Below the pieces are notes generated by a model. The model searched no databases, was not told the DNA's origin, and saw nothing but the letters and a program-made list of their open reading frames with translations. The position numbers and the translations under genes were made by a program. DNA of 64,000 bases from Paraburkholderia tropica (GTDB taxonomy: Bacteria; Pseudomonadota; Gammaproteobacteria; Burkholderiales; Burkholderiaceae). This document shows positions 43,115 through 51,792 of the stretch, one piece after another (the first letter of the stretch is position 1; each line of letters begins with the position of its first letter). The stretch spans positions 35,227 through 99,226 of the forward strand of contig NZ_CAJZAR010000061.1 in assembly GCF_914484835.1 (NCBI RefSeq), read 5' to 3'.

Positions 43115-43158
43115 GCGATAGGCGGGCGATAAGCGGGCGATAAGCGGGCGATAAGCGG
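43115..43158 (+). repeat. four tandem copies of an 11-bp unit upstream of pagL
   Basis: GCGATAGGCGG is followed by three exact GCGATAAGCGG units. The array ends 37 bases before the pagL start. Confidence 0.9.
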
Positions 43159-43195
43159 CCGCGTCGTGAAATGTCGTTCCTTGCCGGGGATGTTC

Positions 43196-43762
43196 ATGAC
43201 AACAAGTCAATCGGTGACGGCAAGCCGCCTGCTACGCGGCGTGTGCGCGGCGCTGCTCGCCGCGGGAGCGGCCAGCGCGCAGGCCGACCAGTTCGGCATT
43301 CAGTTCGGGCCGGGCTGGGCGGACCACGACGTGAAGAAGCTCGACCTCGGCCTCGTCTGGGATCCGGGCTTGCAGTGGTGGCACTTCGCGGGTTTTCACT
43401 TCACCGTGGTCGGCGAATTTCACGCGGCCTACTGGCATCTGACCGAAGCCGCCGCCACGCAGCCTTCCATCTGGGAATTCGGCGTGACGCCGGTGTTCCG
43501 CATCATCAAGGATACGGGCTGGATTCGTCCGTTCATCGAGGCGGGCGTGGGCGTGCGCATGCTCACGCACGTCGAGCTGACGCCTGACCGCACCTTGTCG
43601 TCCGCGTTCCAGTTCGCGGATCTGGTCGGCATCGGCGCGCAGTTCGGCGAGCACCAGAACTATCAGGCGGGTTTCCGCTTCCAGCACATCTCGAACGCCG
43701 ATATCAAGACCCCGAACCCCGGCCTCAACTTCACCTGGGTCTACGTGCAGTACAACTTCTGA
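43196..43762 (+). CDS. pagL: lipid A 3-O-deacylase, PagL-type outer-membrane protein
   Basis: The 188-residue protein has a signal peptide (about 1-30, ending 'GAASAQA') and an eight-strand beta-barrel pattern ending in aromatic 'YVQYNF'. 'GFRFQHISNADIKTPNPG' contains the His-x-Ser pair of the PagL active site, and 'NPGLNF' follows. PagL removes the 3-O acyl chain from lipid A in the outer membrane. ATG 43196 (MTTSQ) follows GGGGA at 43185-43189. An in-frame ATG at 43166 would add ten residues. The upstream tandem repeats are part of its leader or promoter region. Confidence 0.85.
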   Translation: MTTSQSVTASRLLRGVCAALLAAGAASAQADQFGIQFGPGWADHDVKKLDLGLVWDPGLQWWHFAGFHFTVVGEFHAAYWHLTEAAATQPSIWEFGVTPVFRIIKDTGWIRPFIEAGVGVRMLTHVELTPDRTLSSAFQFADLVGIGAQFGEHQNYQAGFRFQHISNADIKTPNPGLNFTWVYVQYNF

Positions 43763-43988
43763 GGCGCTTCGCCGTCTTTCTCCCAGTCCTGCCCCGATTC
43801 TTTCCGCGCTGGTTTCTGCCTTTGCCCGCCAGATCCGCGGTGCGGCGCGCCACGGCGCCGCGCCGGAGCCGGTCGCGCGCCGTAACCCGTTACACTATGT
43901 TCATGATGCAGTGCACCACGCGCGCTGCATCGCCGGTTTTTTTCCATAGCGATGCGCCGGCGTCGCAGACAAGGAGTGAGGAGCAGGC

Positions 43989-44849
43989 ATGGCAATCGAA
44001 ACGGTAGGGATCGTGGGAGCGGGCACCATGGGCAACGGCATCGCGCAGGCGGTGGCGGTGGCCGGGCTCAAGGCGGTGATGATCGACGTGAACGAAGCGG
44101 CGCTCGCCAAAGGCGTGGCCACGCTCACGCACAGCCTCGAGCGCCTGGTCTCGAAGGGCAAGCTGGAGGCGGGCGCGCGCGACGCGGCGCTCACGCGCAT
44201 CGAAACCTCCACCGACTATCAGCGCCTCGCGAGCGCCGACCTCGTGATCGAGGCGGCCACCGAGAACGCCGAGCTCAAGACGCGCATCCTCAAGCAGATC
44301 GAGAGCGCCGCGCGCGCCGATGCGATCATCGCGTCGAATACGTCGTCGATTTCGATTACCGCGCTGGCGACCACGCTCGCCGATCCGTCGCGCTTCATCG
44401 GCATGCACTTCTTCAATCCGGTGCCGATGATGCCGCTCGTCGAAGTGATCCGCGGCTTGCAGACACGCCCGGACGTGGCCGAGTCGGTGCGCGAACTGGC
44501 GCAGCGTCTCGACAAGACGCCGATCGGCGTGAAGAACGCGCCGGGCTTCGTGGTCAACCGTATTCTCGTGCCGATGATCAACGAGGCGTTCTTCGTGCTC
44601 GCCGACGGCATCGCGAGCGCCGAGGAAATCGACGCGGGCATGAAGCTCGGTGCGAATCATCCGATCGGGCCGCTCGCGCTCGCGGACCTGATCGGGCTCG
44701 ACGTTTGCCTGTCGGTGATGGACGTGTTCCTGAAGGACTTCGGCGATTCGAAATATCGCGCCTGTCCGCTGCTGCGCGAGATGGTGGCGGCGGGGCAGCT
44801 GGGCCGCAAGACCGGCCGCGGCGTGTACGCCTACGACAAGGTGTCCTGA
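43989..44849 (+). CDS. 3-hydroxybutyryl-CoA dehydrogenase
   Basis: The 286-residue protein has an N-terminal NAD site 'VGIVGAGTMGNGIAQAVA', 'ASNTSSISITALA', the catalytic stretch 'GMHFFNPVPMMPLVEV' and C-terminal 'HPIGPLALADLIGLDVCL'. It oxidises (S)-3-hydroxybutyryl-CoA to acetoacetyl-CoA in short-chain fatty acid or polyhydroxybutyrate metabolism (Hbd/PaaH family). The ATG follows a GGAGTGAGGAG-like ribosome site. Confidence 0.94.
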   Translation: MAIETVGIVGAGTMGNGIAQAVAVAGLKAVMIDVNEAALAKGVATLTHSLERLVSKGKLEAGARDAALTRIETSTDYQRLASADLVIEAATENAELKTRILKQIESAARADAIIASNTSSISITALATTLADPSRFIGMHFFNPVPMMPLVEVIRGLQTRPDVAESVRELAQRLDKTPIGVKNAPGFVVNRILVPMINEAFFVLADGIASAEEIDAGMKLGANHPIGPLALADLIGLDVCLSVMDVFLKDFGDSKYRACPLLREMVAAGQLGRKTGRGVYAYDKVS

Positions 44850-44912
44850 GCGCGCGTCGTGCGCAAACCGGTGCATCGCGATGCGTCACGCGATGCACCG
44901 TGACGCCGCCTT

Positions 44913-45977
44913 TCAGGCGCGCACGCGCACGCCATATTGCGTGACCTGGCGGTACGTGTCGCCGGGACGCAGCACCGTCGCTTGCGCAAGCGACGCGTCC
45001 ATGTTGATCTGATTCGGGAAGCCGCCCGCTTCGAGGCACAGCGCCCCATGCTTCACGCACGGCACGCCGTGGCGGCCGGGCTGGCCTTCCAGATAATTCC
45101 CCGTATAGCACTGCAAGCCGCGCTGATCGGTCGCGACGCTCAGTTCGCGTCCGCTGCCCGGCTCGTACACGCTCGCGACGTGGCGCACGGCGTGCGCGGG
45201 ATTGTCGCGCAGCACATAGCAATGATCGACGCCGCGTGCGCGTGCCAGTTGCTCGTCGGGCCAGTCGAGCCGCGCGCCGAGCGGCGCGCCGTGACGGAAG
45301 TCGAAGGCGCTGCCCGAGACGTCGGCGACGCCGGTCGGGATCATCTGCGCATCGACTTCGAGCACGCTGTCCGCGTCGATCGTGAGGATATGGCCGCGCA
45401 CGTCCGCGCCCGGCTCGCCGCTCAGATTGAAGTAGCCGTGGCTCGTGAGATTGAGCGGCGTCGGCGCATCCGTCACGCCTTCGTATTCGATCGTCAGCGT
45501 GCCGTCGTCGTCGAGCGCGTAGCGCACCTGCACGCTCACGTTGCCCGGAAAGCCGCCGTCGCCCTCGGGCGAATCGAGGCGCATCAGCAGCGCGCCGCGA
45601 TCGTCTTCGACTTCCCACAGCTGACGATGAAAACCGTTCGCGCCGCCGTGCAGCAGATTGCCGTTTTCGTTGCGATCGAGCGCGTAGTCGATGCCGTCGA
45701 GTGTGAAGCGCGCGCCCTGGATGCGGTTCGCCCAGCGGCCGACCAGTCCGCCCATATAGGTGCTCGCGGCGTCGTAGGCGGCGGGCGTGTCGTGGCCGAG
45801 CAGGATTTCGCCGAGCCGTCCGGCGCGGTCGGGCGCGAGCCAGGAGACGAGCGTCGCGCCGAAGTCGCTGATCGTCACTTTCATGCCCTGGGCGTTGCGC
45901 AGCGTGTAGAGCCGGCAAGCGTCGCCGCCGGGCAGCGTGCCCCAGGGTTCGGGGTTCAGTTGGACGAGACTGTTCAT
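44913..45977 (-). CDS. galM: aldose 1-epimerase (mutarotase)
   Basis: The 354-residue protein has 'ISDFGATLVSWLAPDRAG', 'YMGGLVGRWANRIQGARF', 'NLLHGGANGFHRQLWEV', 'PLNLTSHGYFNLSGE' with the catalytic histidine and a C-terminal Glu in 'LCLEAGGFPNQIN'. It interconverts alpha and beta anomers of aldoses. It lies 39 bases downstream of xylR on the same strand, so it probably serves xylose entering the adjoining pathway. The start at 45977 (MNSLVQ) matches family length. Confidence 0.93.
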   Translation of the reverse strand: MNSLVQLNPEPWGTLPGGDACRLYTLRNAQGMKVTISDFGATLVSWLAPDRAGRLGEILLGHDTPAAYDAASTYMGGLVGRWANRIQGARFTLDGIDYALDRNENGNLLHGGANGFHRQLWEVEDDRGALLMRLDSPEGDGGFPGNVSVQVRYALDDDGTLTIEYEGVTDAPTPLNLTSHGYFNLSGEPGADVRGHILTIDADSVLEVDAQMIPTGVADVSGSAFDFRHGAPLGARLDWPDEQLARARGVDHCYVLRDNPAHAVRHVASVYEPGSGRELSVATDQRGLQCYTGNYLEGQPGRHGVPCVKHGALCLEAGGFPNQINMDASLAQATVLRPGDTYRQVTQYGVRVRA

Positions 45978-46016
45978 GGGACGATGTGGTGGTGGTCGAG
46001 GCGGGGCGGACCGCAA

Positions 46017-47267
46017 TCAGCCCGCGGTGTGCGTTGAAGGAGTGGACGCCGAAGTTGACGCCGATGTTGACGCAGAAGCCGGCGGCGTCACGCTGTCCTG
46101 ATACTCGCGCGGCGTGCAGCCAAGCTCGCGCCGGAACACGGCGTACATATATTGCAGCGAGGTAAAGCCGCAGCGGATCGCCACTTCGGCGCTCGATGCG
46201 TCGCGGCTCGCGAGCATCGCTTTCGCGGCGTCGAGCTTGTGGCGCAGGATTTCCTGGTGGACGGTGCAGTGCCGCTCGCGCCGGAAATACTCTTCGAGCG
46301 ACGAGCGCGACACGCCCACGTAATCGGCGACCTGCTCGGTCTTGATGCCCTGGCACGCGTACTGGCGGATGAAGTGGCGCGCGCGCATGACGTGCGGGCT
46401 CGACAGCGGTTCGTGGCGCGTCGATTCGAGCACGTTGATGCCGACGGGCGGCACCAGAATGCGCCGCCCCGGAAAGCGCGCGCCGCCGAGCATCTGATGC
46501 AGCATGTGCGCGGCGGTCTTGCCCATTTCCTCGGTGCCCTGAATCACCGACGACAGCGGAATGCGCGTGAGCGTGCGCGTGAGCGGATCGTTGTCGATGC
46601 CGATGATCGCCACCTGCTCGGGCACCGCGATGCCGTGCATCAGGCAGGCTTGCAGCAGTTGGCGCGCGCGCGCGTCGGTCACGGCGATCACGCCGACGGG
46701 CTTGGGCAGCGCGTTGAGCCAGACGCCCAGTTGCTCCGAAGCCTGATTCCACGACGGCGCGCTGGTCGCGAGACCGCGATAGATCGGCGCTTCGACGTCT
46801 TCCTCGCGCGCGAGCGCCTGAAACGCGAGTTCGCGTTCCTGCGCCCAGCGGTTTTCCTGCGCGACCGGCAGGCTATACATCGCCAGATGCGGCAGCCCCG
46901 CGCCGATCAGATGCGTCCACGCGAGCGAGACGAGCTTGCGGTTGTCGGTGGCGATATACGGCAGATCGGCGGGATAGTGCGCGGCGTCCTCGAACGACGA
47001 GCCCACGGCCACGACCGGCAGCGGGCAGCCTTGCAGCGCCTCGGCCACGGCGGGATCGTCGAAGTCGGCGATGATGCCGTCGCCCTCGAAGCGCTCGATG
47101 CCCGCGAGGCGGCAGCGGAAGTCCTCTTCGAGAAACAGATCCCACGCCACGCGCGTCGAGCGCAGGTAATGGCCGATGCCCGCGATGATCTCGCGGTCGT
47201 ACACCTTGTTCGCGTTGAAGAGCAGCGCGATCCGATGCGATGTCTGGGAAGCAGGGGCGCGGTTCAT
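46017..47267 (-). CDS. xylR: xylose-responsive regulator XylR (LacI-like sensor fused to AraC HTH)
   Basis: The protein has 416 residues. Residues 12-280 form a periplasmic-binding-protein-like sugar sensor without the LacI DNA head ('RIALLFNANKVYDREIIAGI', 'VAIIGIDNDPLTRTL'). Residues 295-395 are an AraC helix-turn-helix pair ('KTEQVADYVGVSRSSLEEYF', 'EVAIRCGFTSLQYMYAVFRR'). This order is that of E. coli XylR, which activates xyl genes with D-xylose. It is divergent from xylA. The C-terminal tail is a short Ala-Ser-Thr repeat of uncertain value. The start at 47267 excludes an upstream Arg/Ala-rich stretch. Confidence 0.93.
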   Translation of the reverse strand: MNRAPASQTSHRIALLFNANKVYDREIIAGIGHYLRSTRVAWDLFLEEDFRCRLAGIERFEGDGIIADFDDPAVAEALQGCPLPVVAVGSSFEDAAHYPADLPYIATDNRKLVSLAWTHLIGAGLPHLAMYSLPVAQENRWAQERELAFQALAREEDVEAPIYRGLATSAPSWNQASEQLGVWLNALPKPVGVIAVTDARARQLLQACLMHGIAVPEQVAIIGIDNDPLTRTLTRIPLSSVIQGTEEMGKTAAHMLHQMLGGARFPGRRILVPPVGINVLESTRHEPLSSPHVMRARHFIRQYACQGIKTEQVADYVGVSRSSLEEYFRRERHCTVHQEILRHKLDAAKAMLASRDASSAEVAIRCGFTSLQYMYAVFRRELGCTPREYQDSVTPPASASTSASTSASTPSTHTAG

Positions 47268-47538
47268 GGCGTGTCGCGGGGCGTCTGCAAACCTGCGGTT
47301 CGCGGGCGCGGCTGTCTCCGTGTCTGGCGCGGCGCAAGGTGCGCGCGGCGCGGGCTGTTTTAAGTGTGCGGTTATTTTAGGCTCACTGCGGCCTGTGTGC
47401 GCGTACGCGGCAGTGCACTGGCAGGAAACGTTACGCGGGTCGCGCAATTTCGCAATTGCCCGCCTTTGCGCGTCGCGGGCAGTATGGCGTCACATTGCAA
47501 GGCGCGTGCCGTTGCGCCGCAACATAACCGGAGACGCC

Positions 47539-48861
47539 ATGTCGTATTTCGAAGCCATTCCCGCGATTCGCTACGAAGGTCCGCAATCGGATAATCCGCT
47601 TGCCTATCACCATTACGACCGCACGAAGAAGGTGCTCGGCAAGACGCTCGAGGAGCATCTGCGCATCGCCGCGTGCTACTGGCATTCGTTCGTGTGGCCT
47701 GGCGTCGACATCTTCGGGCAGGGCACGTTCAATCGTCCGTGGCAGCAGCCCGGCGACGCCATGGAGCGCGCGCATCAGAAGGCCGACGCCGCGTTCGAAT
47801 TCTTCACGAAGCTCGGCGTGCCGTTCTATACCTTCCACGACACCGACGTCGCGCCCGAAGGCAAGGACCTGAAGGACTACACCGAAAACTTCGCGCGCAT
47901 GGTCGATTACCTCGGCGCGAAGCAGCAGTCGAGCGGCATGAAGCTGCTCTGGGGCACGGCGAATCTGTTCTCGCATCCGCGTTATGCGGGCGGCGCGGCC
48001 ACGAGCCCGAACCCCGAAGTGTTTGCTTACGCGGCCACGCAGGTGTGCCACGCGCTCGACGCCACGCACAAGCTCGGCGGTGACAATTACGTGCTGTGGG
48101 GCGGCCGCGAAGGCTACGACACGCTGCTCAACACCGATCTCGTGCGCGAGCGCGACCAGTTCGCGCGCTTTCTCTCGATGGTGGTGGAGCACAAGGAGCG
48201 CATCGGATTCAAGGGCGCGCTGCTGATCGAGCCGAAGCCGCAGGAGCCCACCAAGCATCAGTACGATTACGATGTGGCGACCGTACACGGCTTCCTCACA
48301 CAGTACGGACTCCAGAATGAAATCCGCGTGAACATCGAGGCCAATCACGCGACGCTCGCGGGCCATTCGTTCCATCACGAAATCGCCATGGCTTACGCGC
48401 TCGGCATCTTCGGCAGCGTGGACGCCAATCGCGGCGACCCGCAAAACGGCTGGGATACCGACCAGTTCCCGAACAGCGTCGAGGAACTGACGCTGGCGTT
48501 CTACGAGATCCTGCGCCACGGCGGCTTCACGACCGGCGGCATGAATTTCGACGCGAAAGTGCGCCGCCAGAGCAGCGATCCCGCTGACATGTTCTACGGC
48601 CACGTCGGCGCCATCGACGTGCTCGCGCTGGCGCTCGAACGCGCGGCGGTGCTGGTCGAAAACGATCGGCTCGAACAGTTCAAGCGTCAGCGTTACGCGG
48701 GCTGGGATACGGAGTTCGGCCGCAAGATTCTCTCGGGCGGCTTCTCGCTGTCGTCGCTGGCGGCCGACGCCGCTGCGCACGGCGTCAATCCGCACCATGC
48801 GAGCGGTCACCAGGAGCGGCTCGAAAACGTCGTCAATCAGGCGATTTACGGTCTGCGCTAA
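47539..48861 (+). CDS. xylA: xylose isomerase
   Basis: The 440-residue protein starts MSYFEAIPAIRYEGPQSDNP. It carries the family motifs 'FTFHDTDVAPEG'-like catalytic His region, 'LLWGTANLFSHPRY', 'LIEPKPQEPTKHQYDYD', 'NIEANHATLAGHSFHHE' and 'DANRGDPQNGWDTDQFP', which together supply two divalent metal sites. It converts D-xylose to D-xylulose. The ATG follows CCGGAGACGCC. It is first in the xylABFGH operon. The 271-base gap to xylR must contain both promoters. Confidence 0.96.
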   Translation: MSYFEAIPAIRYEGPQSDNPLAYHHYDRTKKVLGKTLEEHLRIAACYWHSFVWPGVDIFGQGTFNRPWQQPGDAMERAHQKADAAFEFFTKLGVPFYTFHDTDVAPEGKDLKDYTENFARMVDYLGAKQQSSGMKLLWGTANLFSHPRYAGGAATSPNPEVFAYAATQVCHALDATHKLGGDNYVLWGGREGYDTLLNTDLVRERDQFARFLSMVVEHKERIGFKGALLIEPKPQEPTKHQYDYDVATVHGFLTQYGLQNEIRVNIEANHATLAGHSFHHEIAMAYALGIFGSVDANRGDPQNGWDTDQFPNSVEELTLAFYEILRHGGFTTGGMNFDAKVRRQSSDPADMFYGHVGAIDVLALALERAAVLVENDRLEQFKRQRYAGWDTEFGRKILSGGFSLSSLAADAAAHGVNPHHASGHQERLENVVNQAIYGLR

Positions 48862-48923
48862 GTCGGTGAAGCAGGCGGACGCGCGCCAGTAATCGCGCGC
48901 CGCCAGAATAAAGGATGGAGACA

Positions 48924-50414
48924 ATGTTCATCGGTATCGACCTCGGCACCTCGGGCGTCAAGGCCGTGCTGCTCGATCGCGCGGGCGACGTGCTCGGCAC
49001 CGCGAGCGCGCCGCTCACGGCAAGCCGCCCGCAGCCGCGCTGGTCCGAGCAGGCGCCGCAGGACTGGTGGCAGGCCACGCGCGCCGCGCTGGGCGCGTTG
49101 CTCGACGAGGCGCGCCGCAACGGCATCGACACGGACCGCATCGAAGCGCTCGGCCTCACGGGCCAGATGCACGGCGCGACGCTGCTCGATGCGAACGGCG
49201 AGGTGCTGCGTCCCGCGATCCTCTGGAACGACGGTCGTTCGGACACCGAATGTATCGAACTCGAACGCGCGGTGCCGGAACTGCACGCGCTGGCGGGCAA
49301 TCTGGCAATGCCGGGCTTCACCGCGCCCAAGCTGCTCTGGGTGCGCAAGCACGAGCCGGACGTCTTCGCGCGCATCGCGCATGTGCTGCTGCCGAAGGAC
49401 TATCTTCGCTGGCTGCTCACGGGCGTGTTTGCGACCGATCCGTCCGACGCGGCGGGCACGCTCTGGCTCGACGTCGCGAAGCGCGACTATAGCGACACGC
49501 TGCTGTCCGCCTGCGGACTCACGCGCGCGCAGATGCCGCCCGTGGTCGAAGGCAATCAGGTGACCGGCAAGCTGCGCCCTGAACTCGCGAAGGCCTTTGG
49601 CCTGCGCGAGATTCCCGTGGTGGCGGGCGGCGGCGATAACGCGGCGGGTGCGGTGGGCGTGGGCATCGTGCGTCCCGGCGACGCCATGTTCTCGCTCGGC
49701 ACTTCCGGCGTGTATTTCGCGGTCTCGGACGGCTTTCTCGCCAATCCCGATTCCGCCGTGCACAGCTTCTGTCATGCGCTGCCGCGCACCTGGCATCTGA
49801 TGTCGGTGATGCTCAACGCGGCGAGCTGCCTCGACTTCACCGCGCAACTCACGAACTACGAAAACGTCGGCGCGATGCTGGCCGATGCGCAAGCGCACAC
49901 GAACGCCGATCTCGACGCGCGCCGTCCGTGGTTCCTGCCGTATCTGAGCGGCGAGCGCACGCCGCACAACAACGTCAACGCGAAGGGCGTGTTCTACGGC
50001 ATGACGCCGCAAACCTCGCGCGCCGATCTCGCCAACGCCACGCTCGAAGGCGTGGGTTTCGCGCTGCTCGACGGCATGGACGCGCTGCACGCAGCGGGGC
50101 TCGTGCCGGAGACGATCACGGTGATCGGCGGCGGCTCGCGCAGCGCGTACTGGACGCAGATGCTCGCTGATATCAGCGGCCGCGCGCTCACCTTGCGTGC
50201 GGGCGGCGAAGTCGGCCCGGCGCTGGGCGCGGCGCGTCTCGCGCATCTCGCGCTCGAACCGGATGCGCCGCTCGAATCCGTGTGTCCGCAGCCGCCCGTG
50301 CTCGCCGTGCGCGAACCCGATGCCGCGCGTCATGCGTGGTATCGCGAGGCGCGCCGTCCGACATTTCGCGCGCTCTACGCCGCGCTCGAACCGGTTTTCG
50401 CCACCGGCGCCTGA
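48924..50414 (+). CDS. xylB: xylulokinase
   Basis: The 496-residue FGGY kinase starts 'MFIGIDLGTSGVKAVLLDRA'. 'GLTGQMHGATLLDANGE' is the xylulokinase signature, and 'MFSLGTSGVYFAVSDG' and 'ITVIGGGSRSAYWTQMLADI' complete the ATP and sugar sites. It phosphorylates D-xylulose to xylulose 5-phosphate for the pentose phosphate pathway. I chose ATG 48924 with GGAG at 48917-48920. The in-frame ATG at 48915 lies inside the ribosome site. It lies 62 bases after xylA. Confidence 0.95.
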   Translation: MFIGIDLGTSGVKAVLLDRAGDVLGTASAPLTASRPQPRWSEQAPQDWWQATRAALGALLDEARRNGIDTDRIEALGLTGQMHGATLLDANGEVLRPAILWNDGRSDTECIELERAVPELHALAGNLAMPGFTAPKLLWVRKHEPDVFARIAHVLLPKDYLRWLLTGVFATDPSDAAGTLWLDVAKRDYSDTLLSACGLTRAQMPPVVEGNQVTGKLRPELAKAFGLREIPVVAGGGDNAAGAVGVGIVRPGDAMFSLGTSGVYFAVSDGFLANPDSAVHSFCHALPRTWHLMSVMLNAASCLDFTAQLTNYENVGAMLADAQAHTNADLDARRPWFLPYLSGERTPHNNVNAKGVFYGMTPQTSRADLANATLEGVGFALLDGMDALHAAGLVPETITVIGGGSRSAYWTQMLADISGRALTLRAGGEVGPALGAARLAHLALEPDAPLESVCPQPPVLAVREPDAARHAWYREARRPTFRALYAALEPVFATGA

Positions 50415-50438
50415 AACGCGGCGGTGACGACGAAGTTT

Positions 50439-50463
50439 CCGCGCGGCCAGCGTAGCCGCGCGG
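50439..50463. promoter_or_regulatory. intercistronic hairpin xylB-xylF
   Basis: CCGCGCGGC and GCCGCGCGG form a 9-bp stem around a seven-base loop, 24 bases after xylB, with only TTT after it. A processing or stability element is more likely than a terminator. Confidence 0.55.
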
Positions 50464-50629
50464 TTTCCTGCAAGGCCCGCAGTTGCATCGCCAGAAGTTG
50501 GATCGTTCCCGGTTAGATCGTTTTACGCGCAAGCATCGCGCGCGTGCACTTCATCATCAACTACAACGCCATGACGCGCCGTCGCCGCGCAGTGCGCGGC
50601 CGGCGCTCGCCATTACGAGGAGTGGAGAC

Positions 50630-51658
50630 ATGCAATTCGCCAAACGCCGTTCGGTTCTGGGGTCGCTCGTTTGCGGCGCCGTGCTCGCGAGTCTGTCGCT
50701 GGCCGCGCCGCTCGCCCACGCGAGCAAGGATCATCCGGAAATCGGTTTCTGTATCGACGATCTGCGCGTCGAGCGCTGGTCGCGCGATCGCGATTATTTC
50801 GTGGCGGCAGCGGAAAAACTCGGCGCGAAAGTGTCGGTGCAATCCGCGGACGCGAGCGAGGAACGCCAGATCTCGCAGATCGAAAATCTGATCTCGCGCG
50901 GCGTCGACGTGATCGTGATCGTGCCGTTCAATTCGAAAACGCTCGGCAACGTCGTGGCCGAAGCGAAGAAGGCGGGCATCAAGGTGGTGTCGTATGACCG
51001 CCTGATTCTCGACGCCAACATCGACGCCTATATCTCGTTCGACAACGAGAAGGTCGGCGAACTGCAGGCGCAGGGCGTGTATAACGCGCAGCCGAAGGGC
51101 AATTACTTCCTGCTCGGCGGCGCGCCGACCGACAACAACGCGAAGATGCTGCGCGAAGGCCAGCTGAAGGTGCTCAAGCCCGCGATCGATCGCGGCGACA
51201 TCAAGGTGGTCGGCCAGCAGTGGGTGCCGGAGTGGAGCGCTTCGACGGCGCTGCGCATCATGGAAGACGCGCTCACGGCGAACAACAACAAGATCGACGC
51301 GGTGGTCGCCTCGAACGACGGCACGGCGGGCGGCGCGATTCAGGCGCTGGCCGCGCAGCATCTCGCGGGCAAGGTGCCGGTCTCGGGCCAGGACGCCGAT
51401 CTCGCGGCGGTCAAGCGCGTGGTCGCCGGCACGCAGACGATGACGGTCTACAAGCCGCTCAAGCTGATCGCGGGCGAAGCGGCCAAGCTCGCCGTCGATC
51501 TCGCGAAGGGCCAGAAGCCCGCCTTCAACGCGCAATACGACAACGGCAAGAAGAAGGTCGACACGGTGCTGCTGCAACCGACGCTGCTTACCAAGAGCAA
51601 TGTCGACGTGGTCGTGAAGGACGGCTTCTATACGCAGGCGCAACTGGCGAGCCAATAA
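50630..51658 (+). CDS. xylF: D-xylose ABC transporter substrate-binding protein
   Basis: The 342-residue protein has a Sec signal peptide (about 1-31, ending 'PLAHAS'). The periplasmic-binding fold matches XylF: 'IGFCIDDLRVERWSRDRDYF', 'ENLISRGVDVIVIVPFNSK', 'VVSYDRLILDANIDAYISFD', 'VASNDGTAGGAIQAL' and 'VSGQDADLAAVKRVVAG'. It binds D-xylose in the periplasm and delivers it to XylGH. The ATG follows GAGGAGTGGAGAC. Confidence 0.95.
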   Translation: MQFAKRRSVLGSLVCGAVLASLSLAAPLAHASKDHPEIGFCIDDLRVERWSRDRDYFVAAAEKLGAKVSVQSADASEERQISQIENLISRGVDVIVIVPFNSKTLGNVVAEAKKAGIKVVSYDRLILDANIDAYISFDNEKVGELQAQGVYNAQPKGNYFLLGGAPTDNNAKMLREGQLKVLKPAIDRGDIKVVGQQWVPEWSASTALRIMEDALTANNNKIDAVVASNDGTAGGAIQALAAQHLAGKVPVSGQDADLAAVKRVVAGTQTMTVYKPLKLIAGEAAKLAVDLAKGQKPAFNAQYDNGKKKVDTVLLQPTLLTKSNVDVVVKDGFYTQAQLASQ

Positions 51659-51690
51659 GGTCGACTGGCACGCAGTCAGGCAGTGCAGGG

Positions 51691-51729
51691 GCCCGCGCGC
51701 GGCGAATCAACAACGCGCCGCGCGCGGGC
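51691..51729. promoter_or_regulatory. very stable intercistronic hairpin xylF-xylG
   Basis: GCCCGCGCGCGGCG (51691-51704) pairs perfectly with CGCCGCGCGCGGGC (51716-51729), an all-GC 14-bp stem with an 11-base loop and no T-run. It sits 33 bases after the binding-protein stop. Such stems commonly protect the upstream message and raise binding protein over membrane components. Confidence 0.8.
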
Positions 51730-51792
51730 GCAGTGAGCGGTGTCGTCACGCTCACGCGAACAAGCAGACCTCGACAGATTGGCGCATAGCGT

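Larger units (their letters stand above)
42712..43195. other. intergenic region between EamA gene and pagL
   Basis: The 484 bases have no credible ORF. They hold a nested inverted repeat (42742-42795) and four 11-bp tandem repeats (43115-43158) close to pagL. Confidence 0.6.

Noticed and set aside
42910..43210. Minus-strand ORFs across the 11-bp repeats upstream of pagL
   Set aside because: The open frame is produced by the repeat itself (repeating Arg-Leu-Ser-Pro-Ala-Tyr), with no start signal.
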